A stretch of DNA of 64,000 bases from the NCBI RefSeq assembly GCF_003185655.1, contig NZ_QHJQ01000008.1:1-64000 (forward strand). Reading direction: 5' to 3'. The notes beneath the pieces are model-generated. The model was not told the origin of the DNA and did not search any database. It saw nothing but the letters and a program-made list of their open reading frames with translations. This stretch comes from Coraliomargarita sinensis (GTDB lineage Bacteria > Verrucomicrobiota > Verrucomicrobiia > Opitutales > Coraliomargaritaceae). The position numbers were made by a program, and so were the translations under genes. Positions 15,902 to 25,050 of this stretch are shown one piece after another; position 1 is the first letter of the stretch; each line of letters opens with the position of its first letter.

Positions 15902-17677
15902 ATGATTACTGCAGCCGACTATACGGTCATTGCTCTTTATTTTATTTTCATCCTGGCGGCCGGTGTGCTTTTTCGGAAATTTCTTTCCAACACCAGCGAT
16001 TACTTTCGGGGCGGTGGCAAGATGTTCTGGTGGATGACGGGGAGCAGCGCCTTCATGACGCAGTTCAGCGCCTGGACCTTCATCGGTGCTGCCAGCAAAG
16101 CCTATGTGGACGGGCCGATCATACTGACCATCTTCGTTGCCAACGCGGTCGGCTTCTTCATCAACTATCTTCTGCTTGCGCCCATGCTGCGGCAAACGCG
16201 CGTGGTGACCGCGATCGAGTCTATCCGCTTGCGACTGGGCAAGGGCAATGAGCAGTTCTACACGTGGATGAATATCCCCATTGGCCTGATTTATGCCGCC
16301 ATCTGGCTCAATGCGGTTGGTAAGTTTTTCACCCAGGCTTTTCCCGGGTTTGAACTTGTTCCGACCATAATCGCGCTTGGCCTTGTCGTCATGCTGGTGT
16401 CCGTCGTCGGTGGCTCCTGGGCCGTATCGGCGACCGACTTCATTCAGCTCACATTGCTCATGCTGGTTACGATTGTAACCGCAGCCTTCTCCCTCCATGC
16501 GGTTGGCGGTCCGGGAGAATTAATCGCTCAAATTCCTCACGAGAGTGCATTCGGCAATGACGTGACGCTCCCCGCTCTCGCCGTTTTCTGGATGTTGACC
16601 GTGTTGCTCAAACAAATTATCTCGACGAACTCGATGACCAACGCGAACCGCTACCTGAACGCACGGGACAGCTCCCACGCCCGGAAGGCGGCCCTGCTCG
16701 CCTCGATCCTTTTCCTCGTGGGCTCGGTTATTTGGTTTATTCCGCCGATGGCGGCGTCGATTATATATCCGGATATTGCCGGCATGGTTTCGCCGGACTT
16801 CGCCAACCCCAGCGAGCTGTCCTACGTGGTGATGGCGCAAAATATTCTGCCCAACGGAATGATTGGACTCTTTATTGTCGGAATGTTTGCGGCGACGATG
16901 TCATCCATGGACACCGGCCTGAATAAAAACGCCGGCTACTTCATCGTGAATTTCTACAAGCCGGTGTTACGCAAAAATTCGAGTGAGAAGGAGCAGTTCT
17001 GGGCCGGTAACATCGCCAGTCTGGTGATGGGGCTGGCCGTCATCGGTATTGCACTTTATCTGGAAGTACTGGCCAATCAAGGCGAGGGCAAGGGACTCTT
17101 CGAAATTATGTTGAGCTTTGGTGCCATCGTCGCGGTCCCGATCGCAGTCCCCATCATCCTTTGCCTTTTTATCAGGAACACTCCCGACTGGGCGGGTTGG
17201 AGCTGTGCCCTGGTCGGCATCGTGACAGCTGTCCTCATTAATCACGTCTTCACGGCGCCCTGGTTTGAGGGGCTGATCGGGCACGACCTGAGCGGAAGAG
17301 AGGAGAGTGACTATCTTTATATTATCACCGTGGTGTTGAATGTTGTGTTGGTTTCCGGGTGGTTCTTTTTTACCCGGCTCTTCTACCGGGGCTATTCAAA
17401 AGAGCGGCAAACAGAGGTGGACCGCTTCTGGTCCGACCTCCACCGACCGGTGGAAGCCGACGAAATGACCTCTGAACTGGATGGCCCCCAGTGCCGGATT
17501 ATCGGTTGGATGGCCGGTATCTTCGGCGGGTTCATGACACTGCTGATGGTTATTATTCCGAACGACTTGGCAGGTCGAAGTGCGTTCTTCTTCTGCAGTG
17601 CGGTGCTGCTTGGAGTCAGTTTTCTCCTTTTGCGGTCGGCCAAGCGGGCGGATGCGCGGCATGCCAGCATTAAGTAG
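15902..17677 (+). CDS. Sodium:solute symporter (SSS family)
   Basis: This 591-residue integral membrane protein has about 14 predicted hydrophobic helices. The N-terminus has the SSS line DYFRGGGKMFWWMTGSSAF (32-50), where the family reads xYFlagr...w...g.S.fas, and QFSAWTFIGAAS follows. A conserved MFAATMSSMDTGLNKNAGY around 332-350 corresponds to the sodium-site helix with Ser/Thr residues. SSS carriers import sugars, sialic acid, amino acids or other small solutes with sodium, which suits a marine organism. Its position after HAD and GH3 genes, with gaps of about 50 bases or less, suggests it imports the mono- or disaccharide they process. The substrate is not evident. Confidence 0.85.
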   Translation: MITAADYTVIALYFIFILAAGVLFRKFLSNTSDYFRGGGKMFWWMTGSSAFMTQFSAWTFIGAASKAYVDGPIILTIFVANAVGFFINYLLLAPMLRQTRVVTAIESIRLRLGKGNEQFYTWMNIPIGLIYAAIWLNAVGKFFTQAFPGFELVPTIIALGLVVMLVSVVGGSWAVSATDFIQLTLLMLVTIVTAAFSLHAVGGPGELIAQIPHESAFGNDVTLPALAVFWMLTVLLKQIISTNSMTNANRYLNARDSSHARKAALLASILFLVGSVIWFIPPMAASIIYPDIAGMVSPDFANPSELSYVVMAQNILPNGMIGLFIVGMFAATMSSMDTGLNKNAGYFIVNFYKPVLRKNSSEKEQFWAGNIASLVMGLAVIGIALYLEVLANQGEGKGLFEIMLSFGAIVAVPIAVPIILCLFIRNTPDWAGWSCALVGIVTAVLINHVFTAPWFEGLIGHDLSGREESDYLYIITVVLNVVLVSGWFFFTRLFYRGYSKERQTEVDRFWSDLHRPVEADEMTSELDGPQCRIIGWMAGIFGGFMTLLMVIIPNDLAGRSAFFFCSAVLLGVSFLLLRSAKRADARHASIK

Positions 17678-17689
17678 GTGTCGTGCTCG

Positions 17690-17780
17690 CGCCACCCGCA
17701 AGTGGCGGGATGGTTTCGTAACTTGCGCGAGGTTTACGAAGGCTCGGCGGGCTTCCCCATTCGACAGGCTCATGGCCTGA
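17690..17780. repeat. Cluster of short inverted repeats after symporter gene
   Basis: Within 90 bases are CGCCAC/GTGGCG (17690-17695 and 17702-17707), TTCGTAA/TTACGAA (17715-17721 and 17734-17740), and a CAGGC-tcatg-GCCTG hairpin near 17767-17779. No U-tract follows, so this is not a classic terminator. It looks like a repetitive extragenic element in the convergent gap between the symporter and the next minus-strand gene. Confidence 0.4.
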
Positions 17781-17827
17781 GGTGAGGAAAGCTTCTGACA
17801 TCAGTCACAGGCGAGACGCATGTGGTA

Positions 17828-18493
17828 TTACGGTTGCTCGATCGTAACGTTGCGAATCAGGCAGGACGCGGGCTGTTGTGGTATGCCGCGAATGCGAAAG
17901 GCAATGTGGCCGAGCTGAAGCGGGCTCGCGTCGACACCCTGAAAGAGCCGCTTGCCGTTGACGGAGAGCCAGAGCTTCTTTCCTTTGCGACCGACTTCGA
18001 TGGAGTGAAATTCACCATTGCGCATCACATTGTCATCGTGCTCTCCCAAAGCCGACTTTGTCGGGAAGCGCATGCCAAATGGTTTACGGTCGTGGGCCAT
18101 GTTGTGGAAAGCGAAGAAATAATTATCCAGACTGTTAATCCAGTGTCCCATGCTCCCGTCATAGTTTTCCGGCAAAGTCAGTGACTCGGCTTCGCCTGGG
18201 TCGGAAGCACAAATAATCGCGACGCAGACGCTGGCAGCAGACATGGGCATCAGTTCATAGCGAAGGATGATGTCACCTTCGTAGGATTGCGGGCTGACCA
18301 CCATGACGCCTTTGCTCCCGGGGGTTTCCTCCATGTAAAGCATCCGGTTCTGAAAGTTAATGGAGCCCTTTCCATAGAAATTCCATTCTTCAGCGATTTC
18401 TTGCGTGGGTATACTTTGTGAGCTGAGAAAGTTTGTAGCCAACAGGCTGATACCCAGTGCGAAGGAGAGCGAATATTGTCTAATCATATACAA
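17828..18493 (-). CDS. Secreted lectin-fold protein (concanavalin-like), unassigned
   Basis: The 221-residue protein has an N-terminal signal peptide (YSLSFALGISLLATNFLSS). The remainder alternates beta strands as in concanavalin A-like sandwiches: YEGDIILRYELMPMSAASVC parallels the FEGDIKISYELTR line of the DUF1961 lipoproteins further right, and it ends with a typical closing strand (SCLIRNVTIEQ). Proteins of this build bind or hydrolyse glycans (DUF1961, DUF1080). No catalytic residue pattern is visible. It is convergent with the symporter and divergent from GH42, and was probably recruited to the same polysaccharide locus. Confidence 0.5.
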   Translation of the reverse strand: MYMIRQYSLSFALGISLLATNFLSSQSIPTQEIAEEWNFYGKGSINFQNRMLYMEETPGSKGVMVVSPQSYEGDIILRYELMPMSAASVCVAIICASDPGEAESLTLPENYDGSMGHWINSLDNYFFAFHNMAHDRKPFGMRFPTKSALGEHDDNVMRNGEFHSIEVGRKGKKLWLSVNGKRLFQGVDASPLQLGHIAFRIRGIPQQPASCLIRNVTIEQP

Positions 18494-18618
18494 TTATGTG
18501 TCGGTTCGTTTCATTTAATGGGCGGAAATGGTATTTTAATACCTTGCAAGAAGAGGGTTCGATTAATAATTAAAAGCTTCCAAGTTTCAACCTTCCAGAT
18601 GTCTTGTTACCCATTATT

Positions 18619-20700
18619 ATGATTTTGAAAATTAAGCCTCTCTTTCTGATTTCCTTACTCCTGCCTCTCGCGGTTAAGGGGGAGCATGAATTTTTCCCCG
18701 CGGAACAGCTTATCACCACGGGCGCGTTTTATTATCCCGAGCACTGGGACGAGAGTCAGTGGGAGCGAGATATGAAGAACATGGCCGATCTGGGCCTTGA
18801 GGTTGTCCACATGGGCGAGTTTTCCTGGGCGGCATTGGAACCGGAAGAGGGTGTCTACGATTTCGAGTGGCTGGACACTGCGGTCGACCTTGCGGAGAAA
18901 TACGGACTGAAGGTCATTCTCTGTTCGACCACCGCGACGCCGCCGGCCTGGCTCTCGACCAAGCATCCGGAGATTTTACGGGTGAATGAGGACGGCAATC
19001 GCCTGGCGCACGGGCGCCGACAGCAGGCTTCCTTCTCCAGTGACTTTTACCGTCAATACAGTCTCGGTATCATTGAGAAGTTGGCCCAGCGCTATGGCAA
19101 GAATCCCAACGTCATTGGTTGGCAGCTGGACAATGAACCCAAAGGCACGGTCGACTACAGTCAAAATGCAACGGAGCGCTTTCGTAACTGGTTAAAGGAA
19201 AAATATGGTACGATTGATGCCCTGAATGAGGCCTGGGGGGCCGCTTTCTGGAGCATGACCTACAACAACTTCGAGCAGATCACGCTGCCGCGGATCAGTC
19301 TCGGCATGAATAATCCGCACCACCATCTCGATCACGACCGCTTCATGGCCTACGAGACGGCCAGCCACCTCCACCTCCAGGCGGAAACCATCCGGAAACA
19401 CGCTTCCGAGGACCAGTGGATCACGACCAACTACCAGAACGACCAGGGCGACGCCGACCCCTGGCTGCACAAGGACGAACTCGATTTTGTCTCCTACACG
19501 ACCTACATGGCCCACGCCTACAACATGGGAGTGGGGGAAGAGGGCTATCGCCGTGGCATGCCTCACCACATCGTCCGGGCCGCCGACTATTACCGACCGA
19601 TCGGCGGGATCACTGGAATTATGGAACTGCAACCGGGCCAGATCAACTGGAGCCGGGTGGCGAATCCCTTGTTGGAGCCCGGCATCGTGCGCATGTGGCT
19701 TTGGCATGCTTATGCGGCGGGCAATGAATTTGCCTGCACCTACCGTTTCCGGCAGCCCGTCTATGGTTCGGAGATGTATCACTACGGCATCATGGACCCG
19801 GACGGCGTGACGACGAGCTACAGCGGGATCGACTTTTCCACCTTTGCCGAAGAGATCCGTGGGCTTAGAAAGGAATACGATCCCGCCCGTCAGGCCGATG
19901 CGAATTACTTGAGCCGCAAGACCGGCATCATGACCAGCCGCGATAACCGCTGGCGGCAGGAGCGCCGTCCGCTCTCCAACGAGTGGGATTATTTTACCTT
20001 CGTTTTCGATCATTACTATCCGGTCATTAAATCCTTCGCTGCACCGGTCGACTTTATCGATGAGACAGAGGACTTTTCGTATTATCCGGTGATTGTTGCC
20101 CCGGCCTACCAGTTGCTTGACGAGGGCCTGATCGAAAAGTGGGAGCGTTATGTCGAGAAGGGCGGGCACTTGGTGCTGGCTTCGCGCAGTGGTCAGATGA
20201 ACCGCGACGGCCAGATTTGGCAGGCCCGCCGGGCCGAGCCCATTCTCGAACTGATCGGTGCCGAGCTATTTGCCTTCGATATCATCCCCAGCCCCGAAAA
20301 CGGCTCCGTTGACTACGAAAATGAGTCCTATACCTGGAATATCTGGGGCGATATTCTCGAGCCCATGCCGGGGACGGAAACTTGGGCGACTTACGGAAAC
20401 AGTTTCTACAAGGGCAAGGCCGCTGTCACGCATCGCAAGCTGGGGCAGGGGACGGTGACCTACATTGGTCCCTATACGGACAATGCTGCGTTGGAGAAAG
20501 CCGTGCTCCGAAAGGTTTACCATCAGGCCGGTATCACCACGGAAGATTTGCCCGAGGGCATGATGCTGGAGTATCGCGATGGTTTCGGCATTGCCGTCAA
20601 CTATTCCGACGAGACCTACACCGTGCCCGCTCCGGCGGACGCCGAGTTTATCTTCGGCGGCCGCGAGGTCGGGCTCTGCGGCGTTTCGGTCTGGAAGTAG
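18619..20700 (+). CDS. Secreted GH42-like beta-galactosidase
   Basis: The product has 693 residues. I chose ATG 18619, which gives a clean signal peptide (MILKIKPLFLISLLLPLAVK); the frame also contains an upstream TTG. The barrel has GH42 landmarks: GAFYYPEHWDESQWERDM near residue 35-52, IGWQLDNEP with Glu173 as acid/base, and IMELQPGQINW with Glu336 as nucleophile. The C-terminal part (about 400-690) fits the trimerisation-type and beta-sandwich domains. GH42 removes terminal beta-D-galactose. The signal peptide is unusual for the family, which is often cytoplasmic, and points to periplasmic action on a larger galactan or oligosaccharide. GH95 follows on the same strand. Confidence 0.88.
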   Translation: MILKIKPLFLISLLLPLAVKGEHEFFPAEQLITTGAFYYPEHWDESQWERDMKNMADLGLEVVHMGEFSWAALEPEEGVYDFEWLDTAVDLAEKYGLKVILCSTTATPPAWLSTKHPEILRVNEDGNRLAHGRRQQASFSSDFYRQYSLGIIEKLAQRYGKNPNVIGWQLDNEPKGTVDYSQNATERFRNWLKEKYGTIDALNEAWGAAFWSMTYNNFEQITLPRISLGMNNPHHHLDHDRFMAYETASHLHLQAETIRKHASEDQWITTNYQNDQGDADPWLHKDELDFVSYTTYMAHAYNMGVGEEGYRRGMPHHIVRAADYYRPIGGITGIMELQPGQINWSRVANPLLEPGIVRMWLWHAYAAGNEFACTYRFRQPVYGSEMYHYGIMDPDGVTTSYSGIDFSTFAEEIRGLRKEYDPARQADANYLSRKTGIMTSRDNRWRQERRPLSNEWDYFTFVFDHYYPVIKSFAAPVDFIDETEDFSYYPVIVAPAYQLLDEGLIEKWERYVEKGGHLVLASRSGQMNRDGQIWQARRAEPILELIGAELFAFDIIPSPENGSVDYENESYTWNIWGDILEPMPGTETWATYGNSFYKGKAAVTHRKLGQGTVTYIGPYTDNAALEKAVLRKVYHQAGITTEDLPEGMMLEYRDGFGIAVNYSDETYTVPAPADAEFIFGGREVGLCGVSVWK

Positions 20701-20800
20701 ACTGAACACGACTTGCCGTGACATCCCGCACGAACAAGGCCATGGCTTTTATAATTTTAAAACCTTACAAGAATCCCGAACACCAAATATGAGACATACC

Positions 20801-23209
20801 ATGAACAGAACCCTAGCTCGAATGAGCTTCGTTTCCTGCGCCGGTTTGATTTTTGTTCTCTGCGGCTGCCACTCCTTGACCGGGAGTTTTCAGAAGGCCC
20901 AGTCCGAAAAAACCTACGAACTCTGGGAGCGGCAGCCGGCCCCGAACCGCGGGCACGACTTTGAGATCGAAAAGCCCGGTCGCGGCTATCCCTTCGATCC
21001 CGATTGGGAGCGGTGGTCTTATCCGCTGGGAAACGGCATGCTGGGAGCCAATGTATTCGGCCGGACCGATGTGGAGCGTATCCAGCTTTCGGAGAAAACC
21101 TTTGCCAATGGCAGTGCCTACGGGCGTGGTGGCGCGACCAACGCGACCGAGCTCTACCTTGATATCGGGCATGAAAATGTGACGAATTATCGACGCGCAT
21201 TGAATCTCAACGACGCGATTCATACTGTAAGCTATCAGTCGGGTGGGGTGGGCTATCAGCGTGAGTATTTCACCAGCTATCCGGACGATGTGATGGTCGT
21301 TCGGCTGACGGCAGACGAGGCAAAAGCACTGTCGCTCACCGTGCGTCCGGAAATTCCCTATCTCGATGCCCGTAACGAACTCGATTCAAAATCCGGAAGC
21401 GTGACCGCTGACGGCGACTTGATCACACTGACCGGCACCATCGACTACTATCAGGTGAACTTTGAAATCCAGGTCAAAGTCCTGCCAGAAGGCGGACGCC
21501 TCCTCACGGGCGAATCCAGTATCCAAATCGAGGAGGCGGACGCCGTAACTCTGCTGGTTGCCGTGGATACTAATTATATCCTAGGCCCGCACATTTTCCT
21601 AAATGATCCGAAGGATAAGCTCGACCCCGAGATCGATCCACATGCCTGGGTGGCTGAAAAAATCGAAAAAGCGACGGCACTCGGTTTCGACGCTTTGAAA
21701 GCCCGCCACCTCAAGGACTATCGTGACCTCTTCGGGCGGGTTGCAGTCAATTTGAATTCCCAGGTGTCCGAGCTTCCGACCCATGGCTTGTTGGAGGCTT
21801 ACCGCAACGGTGCCCACAATCCCTATCTGGAAGAGCTGCTCTTTCAGTATGGTCGCTACCTCTTGATCGCCAGCTCGCGGGAAACCACGCTCCCGGCCCA
21901 CTTGCAGGGTGCTTGGACGCAATACGAGGTGAGTCCCTGGTGCGCCGGTTACTGGCACAATATCAACGTGCAGATGAACTACTGGGGCGCATTCAGCACC
22001 AATCTGGCCGAAACCTTTGATGCCTACCTGAACTATTTCGAAGCCTACAAGCCCCAGGCCCGGCGTTTTGCCCGAGAGTTCATCGAAGAAATCAAACCGG
22101 GCGAGTTGTCGGACGATCCGGCGGACAATGGATGGATCCTCGGGACAGGGGCCAACGCCTACCAAATCTCCGGCCGCTCCACGCACTCTGGCCCCGGGAC
22201 GGGGGCCTTTACCTCTCAATTGCTGATGGATCATTACGATTTCACTCAGGATGAAACCTATCTGAGGGAGGTCGGTTATCCGTCCCTACTGGAAATGAGC
22301 AAATTCTTCGACAAGGCGCTACATGAAACCGAGGACGGAGTCCTGCTGATCAAGCCCTCGGCATCACCGGAGATTAAGTTGGAAAACGGGGAATACTACG
22401 TCACCGAAGGTTGCACTTTTGACCAGGGCTTCGTCTGGGAAAACCACAACAACGTGCTGCGCGCGGCCGAGGCGCTCGGCCGGGACGATCCATTTCTCGA
22501 TGTCATTCGTCGGCAGATCCCGAGACTCGATCCAATTCAGGTCGGCAGTTCCGGCCAGATCAAGGAGTTCCGCGAGGAAAACACCTACGGTGAAATCGGT
22601 GATCCCCATCATCGGCATATTTCCCATCTTTGCACCCTTTACCCCGGGACTTTGATCGACACTTCAAAGCCCGAATGGATGGAAGCCGCCGCGACAACCC
22701 TGAACCTGAGGGGGGATCTCACGACCGGCTGGGCGATGGCGCACCGCATGATTTGCTGGGCGCGTCTGAAAAGCGGTGAGCGCGCGCTGGAACTCTACCG
22801 GAAATTTATCGTCAACAAACTGGGTGAGAACCTCTGGTCCCTGCACCCGCCTTTCCAAATCGATGGCAATTTCGGTTGCATGGCCGGCGTGGCGGAAATG
22901 CTACTGCAGAGTCACGAGGGTCACATTGACGTGATTCCGGCCCTGCCGGAGGCTTGGGAGAACGGCAGCTTCGACGGCTTGGTTGCCCGGGGTAATTTCG
23001 AAGTCTCGGCGGCGTGGGAGGCGGGCCGACTCAGCCAGCTCTCCGTTGTATCGCGCAGCGGTAAAGACTGCCGCATAAAGTATTCCGGTCTTGGGGACGC
23101 ATCGGTCTTTGATGCGAAGGGCCGGTCCATTGAAATAATGAAAGAAGGGAAGGACGAAGTGTCCTTTCAGACCGAAAAAGGCTTAACATATCACTTTCGA
23201 ATTAAATGA
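20801..23209 (+). CDS. GH95 alpha-L-fucosidase/alpha-L-galactosidase lipoprotein
   Basis: The product has about 802 residues. The frame is open back to 20579, but a lipoprotein signal (MNRTLARMSFVSCAG..LCGC) starts at 20801, or 20789 with four more residues. GH95 signatures run along it: WSYPLGNGMLGANVFG at the N-domain, WHNINVQMNYW carrying the two catalytic-site Asn, GWAMAHRMICWARL, and HPPFQIDGNFG with the Asp that with the Asn pair activates water by inversion. The C-terminal sandwich (FDGLVARGNFEVSAAW) is also typical. GH95 cleaves alpha-1,2-L-fucose, and some members alpha-L-galactose, from non-reducing ends. Lipid anchoring places it at the outer membrane or periplasm. Its stop overlaps the next start as ATGA. 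Confidence 0.9.
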   Translation: MNRTLARMSFVSCAGLIFVLCGCHSLTGSFQKAQSEKTYELWERQPAPNRGHDFEIEKPGRGYPFDPDWERWSYPLGNGMLGANVFGRTDVERIQLSEKTFANGSAYGRGGATNATELYLDIGHENVTNYRRALNLNDAIHTVSYQSGGVGYQREYFTSYPDDVMVVRLTADEAKALSLTVRPEIPYLDARNELDSKSGSVTADGDLITLTGTIDYYQVNFEIQVKVLPEGGRLLTGESSIQIEEADAVTLLVAVDTNYILGPHIFLNDPKDKLDPEIDPHAWVAEKIEKATALGFDALKARHLKDYRDLFGRVAVNLNSQVSELPTHGLLEAYRNGAHNPYLEELLFQYGRYLLIASSRETTLPAHLQGAWTQYEVSPWCAGYWHNINVQMNYWGAFSTNLAETFDAYLNYFEAYKPQARRFAREFIEEIKPGELSDDPADNGWILGTGANAYQISGRSTHSGPGTGAFTSQLLMDHYDFTQDETYLREVGYPSLLEMSKFFDKALHETEDGVLLIKPSASPEIKLENGEYYVTEGCTFDQGFVWENHNNVLRAAEALGRDDPFLDVIRRQIPRLDPIQVGSSGQIKEFREENTYGEIGDPHHRHISHLCTLYPGTLIDTSKPEWMEAAATTLNLRGDLTTGWAMAHRMICWARLKSGERALELYRKFIVNKLGENLWSLHPPFQIDGNFGCMAGVAEMLLQSHEGHIDVIPALPEAWENGSFDGLVARGNFEVSAAWEAGRLSQLSVVSRSGKDCRIKYSGLGDASVFDAKGRSIEIMKEGKDEVSFQTEKGLTYHFRIK

Positions 23210-23982
23210 AGCCAGCCACCCAATCCGGCTGTGCATGGTTCCCTCAACTTGTGCTATGTGCTGTTTCCTCTGTGCTGGGCAAACCCCTTGAAGCGCAGAA
23301 TCCCGGGACAGACGGTACCGATGCCGCCAGGGGCGGTTTACCACCAACCCAAACGGAAAGCCTGCTTTATCAGGACGGTTTTGAAGGCGACCTCTCCCAG
23401 TGGGTGGTGGAGCAACGGCCGATCGGCGCGACAAGGATCCGGGACGGAAAACTCGATATTCTGGCGCCGAAAGGGTGCACTGTCTGGTTTAAATCCAAGC
23501 TCAAAGGTTCGGTAGCGATCGAATATACCGCAACCATGGTCGATCAGGGTGGGCCGCACGACCGGGTGAGTGACCTCAACTGCTTTTGGATGGCGATCGA
23601 CCCCGAGCACCCCGATGATCTGTTTGCGGGCAAGGCGCGCAATGGTGATTTCGGGAACTACCACAGCATGCGCCTTTACTACGTCGGTTATGGTGCCAAT
23701 GGCAATACGACCACCCGCTTTCGCCGCTACCCCGGCGATGGGACCCGCCCAATGTTGCCGGAGCACGATTTGCGTGATGAGGAATTCATGCATACGCCAA
23801 ACCGCCCGATCCACATCCGGATCGTTTCGGACGGCAGTAAGGTTCAATTCTGGCGGGACGGTGCCATGGTCTACGATTTCGACGACCCCGAACCGCTGAC
23901 CGAGGGGTGGTTCGGCTTTCGCACCGTTCGGAGCCACATCCGGATCGACGATTTCCGGGTGTATCGCCCGGTGGCGGAGTAA
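23206..23982 (+). CDS. DUF6250-type secreted glycan-associated protein
   Basis: The 258-residue protein starts with the ATG of ATGA that ends the GH95 gene, so the two are translationally coupled. An N-terminal signal-like hydrophobic stretch is followed by a linker (25-50) and a jelly-roll/concanavalin-like domain. The run VDQGGPHDRVSDLNCFWMA, then YYVGYGANGNTTTRFRRY and FGFRTVRSHIRIDDFRVY match what is known of DUF6250 proteins found beside polysaccharide lyases and hydrolases. Its biochemical activity is unknown to me. Coupling to GH95 argues that it binds or acts on the same fucose-containing chain. Confidence 0.7.
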   Translation: MKPATQSGCAWFPQLVLCAVSSVLGKPLEAQNPGTDGTDAARGGLPPTQTESLLYQDGFEGDLSQWVVEQRPIGATRIRDGKLDILAPKGCTVWFKSKLKGSVAIEYTATMVDQGGPHDRVSDLNCFWMAIDPEHPDDLFAGKARNGDFGNYHSMRLYYVGYGANGNTTTRFRRYPGDGTRPMLPEHDLRDEEFMHTPNRPIHIRIVSDGSKVQFWRDGAMVYDFDDPEPLTEGWFGFRTVRSHIRIDDFRVYRPVAE

Positions 23983-24056
23983 TCCCCATCTCCGACCTTT
24001 CCCGGCAAAAGCAGAAGGGGCGCGGGTCCAGGCTCCCGCTTTTACGAGAGCGGCAA

Positions 24057-24269
24057 CGTGGCTTGAGGCTTCGGGAAGCCACGCCCGCACACGTCGAAAC
24101 TCCGTTTCGGGGATTTTCATTACCAGCAAAAGCGACGCTCAGGAGTCGACGGTTTTCTTTCTTTGAACGGCTGCCGCTTCGCGGTTTTCAAAGCGGGTAA
24201 CGGTTCGTCATCGGGTCCTTTACGGCTTGAGCGAGGACGGGAGAAGCTTCGGGCGCCAAGGTTACCCGC
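24057..24269. repeat. Nested palindromes in intergenic DNA
   Basis: The 330-base gap between the DUF6250 gene and the convergent gene at 24313 holds no gene but several perfect inverted repeats: CGTGGCTT/AAGCCACG (24057-24064, 24076-24083), CTTTGAA/TTCAAAG (24161-24167, 24187-24193) and GCGGGTAAC/GTTACCCGC (24193-24201, 24261-24269). The last could form a stem enclosing about 60 bases. It may be a composite of small non-autonomous elements, or act as a bidirectional terminator. Confidence 0.45.
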
Positions 24270-24312
24270 CAGCACTCCGATACGACACCTCTATTCTCTA
24301 CAAATACAGGTG

Positions 24313-25038
24313 TTAATTGTTTCGTGTTGCGCGGTCGAGAAAGCGGCGGACTTGCACCCGCTTCCCGGATTCCGACAGGAAGACGGTTGTACGAATCCCC
24401 GGTTTTTCCCGAAAAAGATTTCGATATTTCACCTTCCACCCATCTGCTTCCTTGGATGCGGTCGCGACACTGAGTGAATTATCGTCCCGGGCGGTCGGTT
24501 TGAGGTGCTGAAATTCGCCGCGCGGGATGATGGCCTGTTCGTCGTTAATTTTGATGGCGAGTTCCTTGTCGGTAAAGTTGACGATCCGGTAGCCCGGTTC
24601 GACCTCGCCTCCGGTTTCAGCCAGCGGGAAAATCTGGTATTTCCAAGTGCTTGCCCCGTTCACCTTTTCTTTGAGCAGGAGCAAATATTCGCCGGGGCCC
24701 GGCGGGTCGAAGCTACCGACCGGGCGGGGCACGATTTCGCCTTCGGCGTTGAGCGTGGTTTCACCTTTCTTATATAGAATCAGCGGAGTCGGTCCGCGAT
24801 ATTCCAACCATTTTGACGGGTTGGCAGAGGTAGCAGTGAATGTTTCGGCTTTCCCGCCCTGAAGGTAGAAGAGGTCCTTGCAGGTGCCGGACCAGCCCAT
24901 GGCGCGAAAGCGTACTTTGATCTGTTCGCTATCCGGGCTGGAACTCTGCTGGGCCTGTGTCCTGATTTGGAAGCCCGGACCAAGCGAGAGTAGGAGCAAG
25001 AGGAGTGTAGGGATGAGAGGTATGGATTTCGGGGACAT
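24313..25038 (-). CDS. Secreted hypothetical protein, partner of Verru_Chthon A
   Basis: This 241-residue protein has a signal peptide (IPLIPTLLLLLLSLGPGF) and a mainly beta body; phrases such as PPGPGEYLLLLKEKVN and YRIVNFTDKELAIKIND suggest one or two small beta sandwiches. No catalytic motif is seen. It starts 12 bases after the stop of the Verru_Chthon cassette A gene and is surely co-transcribed with it. Small secreted genes of this type sit beside these cassettes in Verrucomicrobiota; the role is unknown, possibly pseudopilus assembly or surface display. Confidence 0.6.
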   Translation of the reverse strand: MSPKSIPLIPTLLLLLLSLGPGFQIRTQAQQSSSPDSEQIKVRFRAMGWSGTCKDLFYLQGGKAETFTATSANPSKWLEYRGPTPLILYKKGETTLNAEGEIVPRPVGSFDPPGPGEYLLLLKEKVNGASTWKYQIFPLAETGGEVEPGYRIVNFTDKELAIKINDEQAIIPRGEFQHLKPTARDDNSLSVATASKEADGWKVKYRNLFREKPGIRTTVFLSESGKRVQVRRFLDRATRNN

Positions 25039-25050
25039 AACTGCGGTTCT

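Noticed and set aside
19192..20169. A 325-codon minus-strand frame inside the GH42 gene
   Set aside because: GH42 has all catalytic motifs in the opposite strand; the antisense product is Val/Gly/Arg-rich without motifs.
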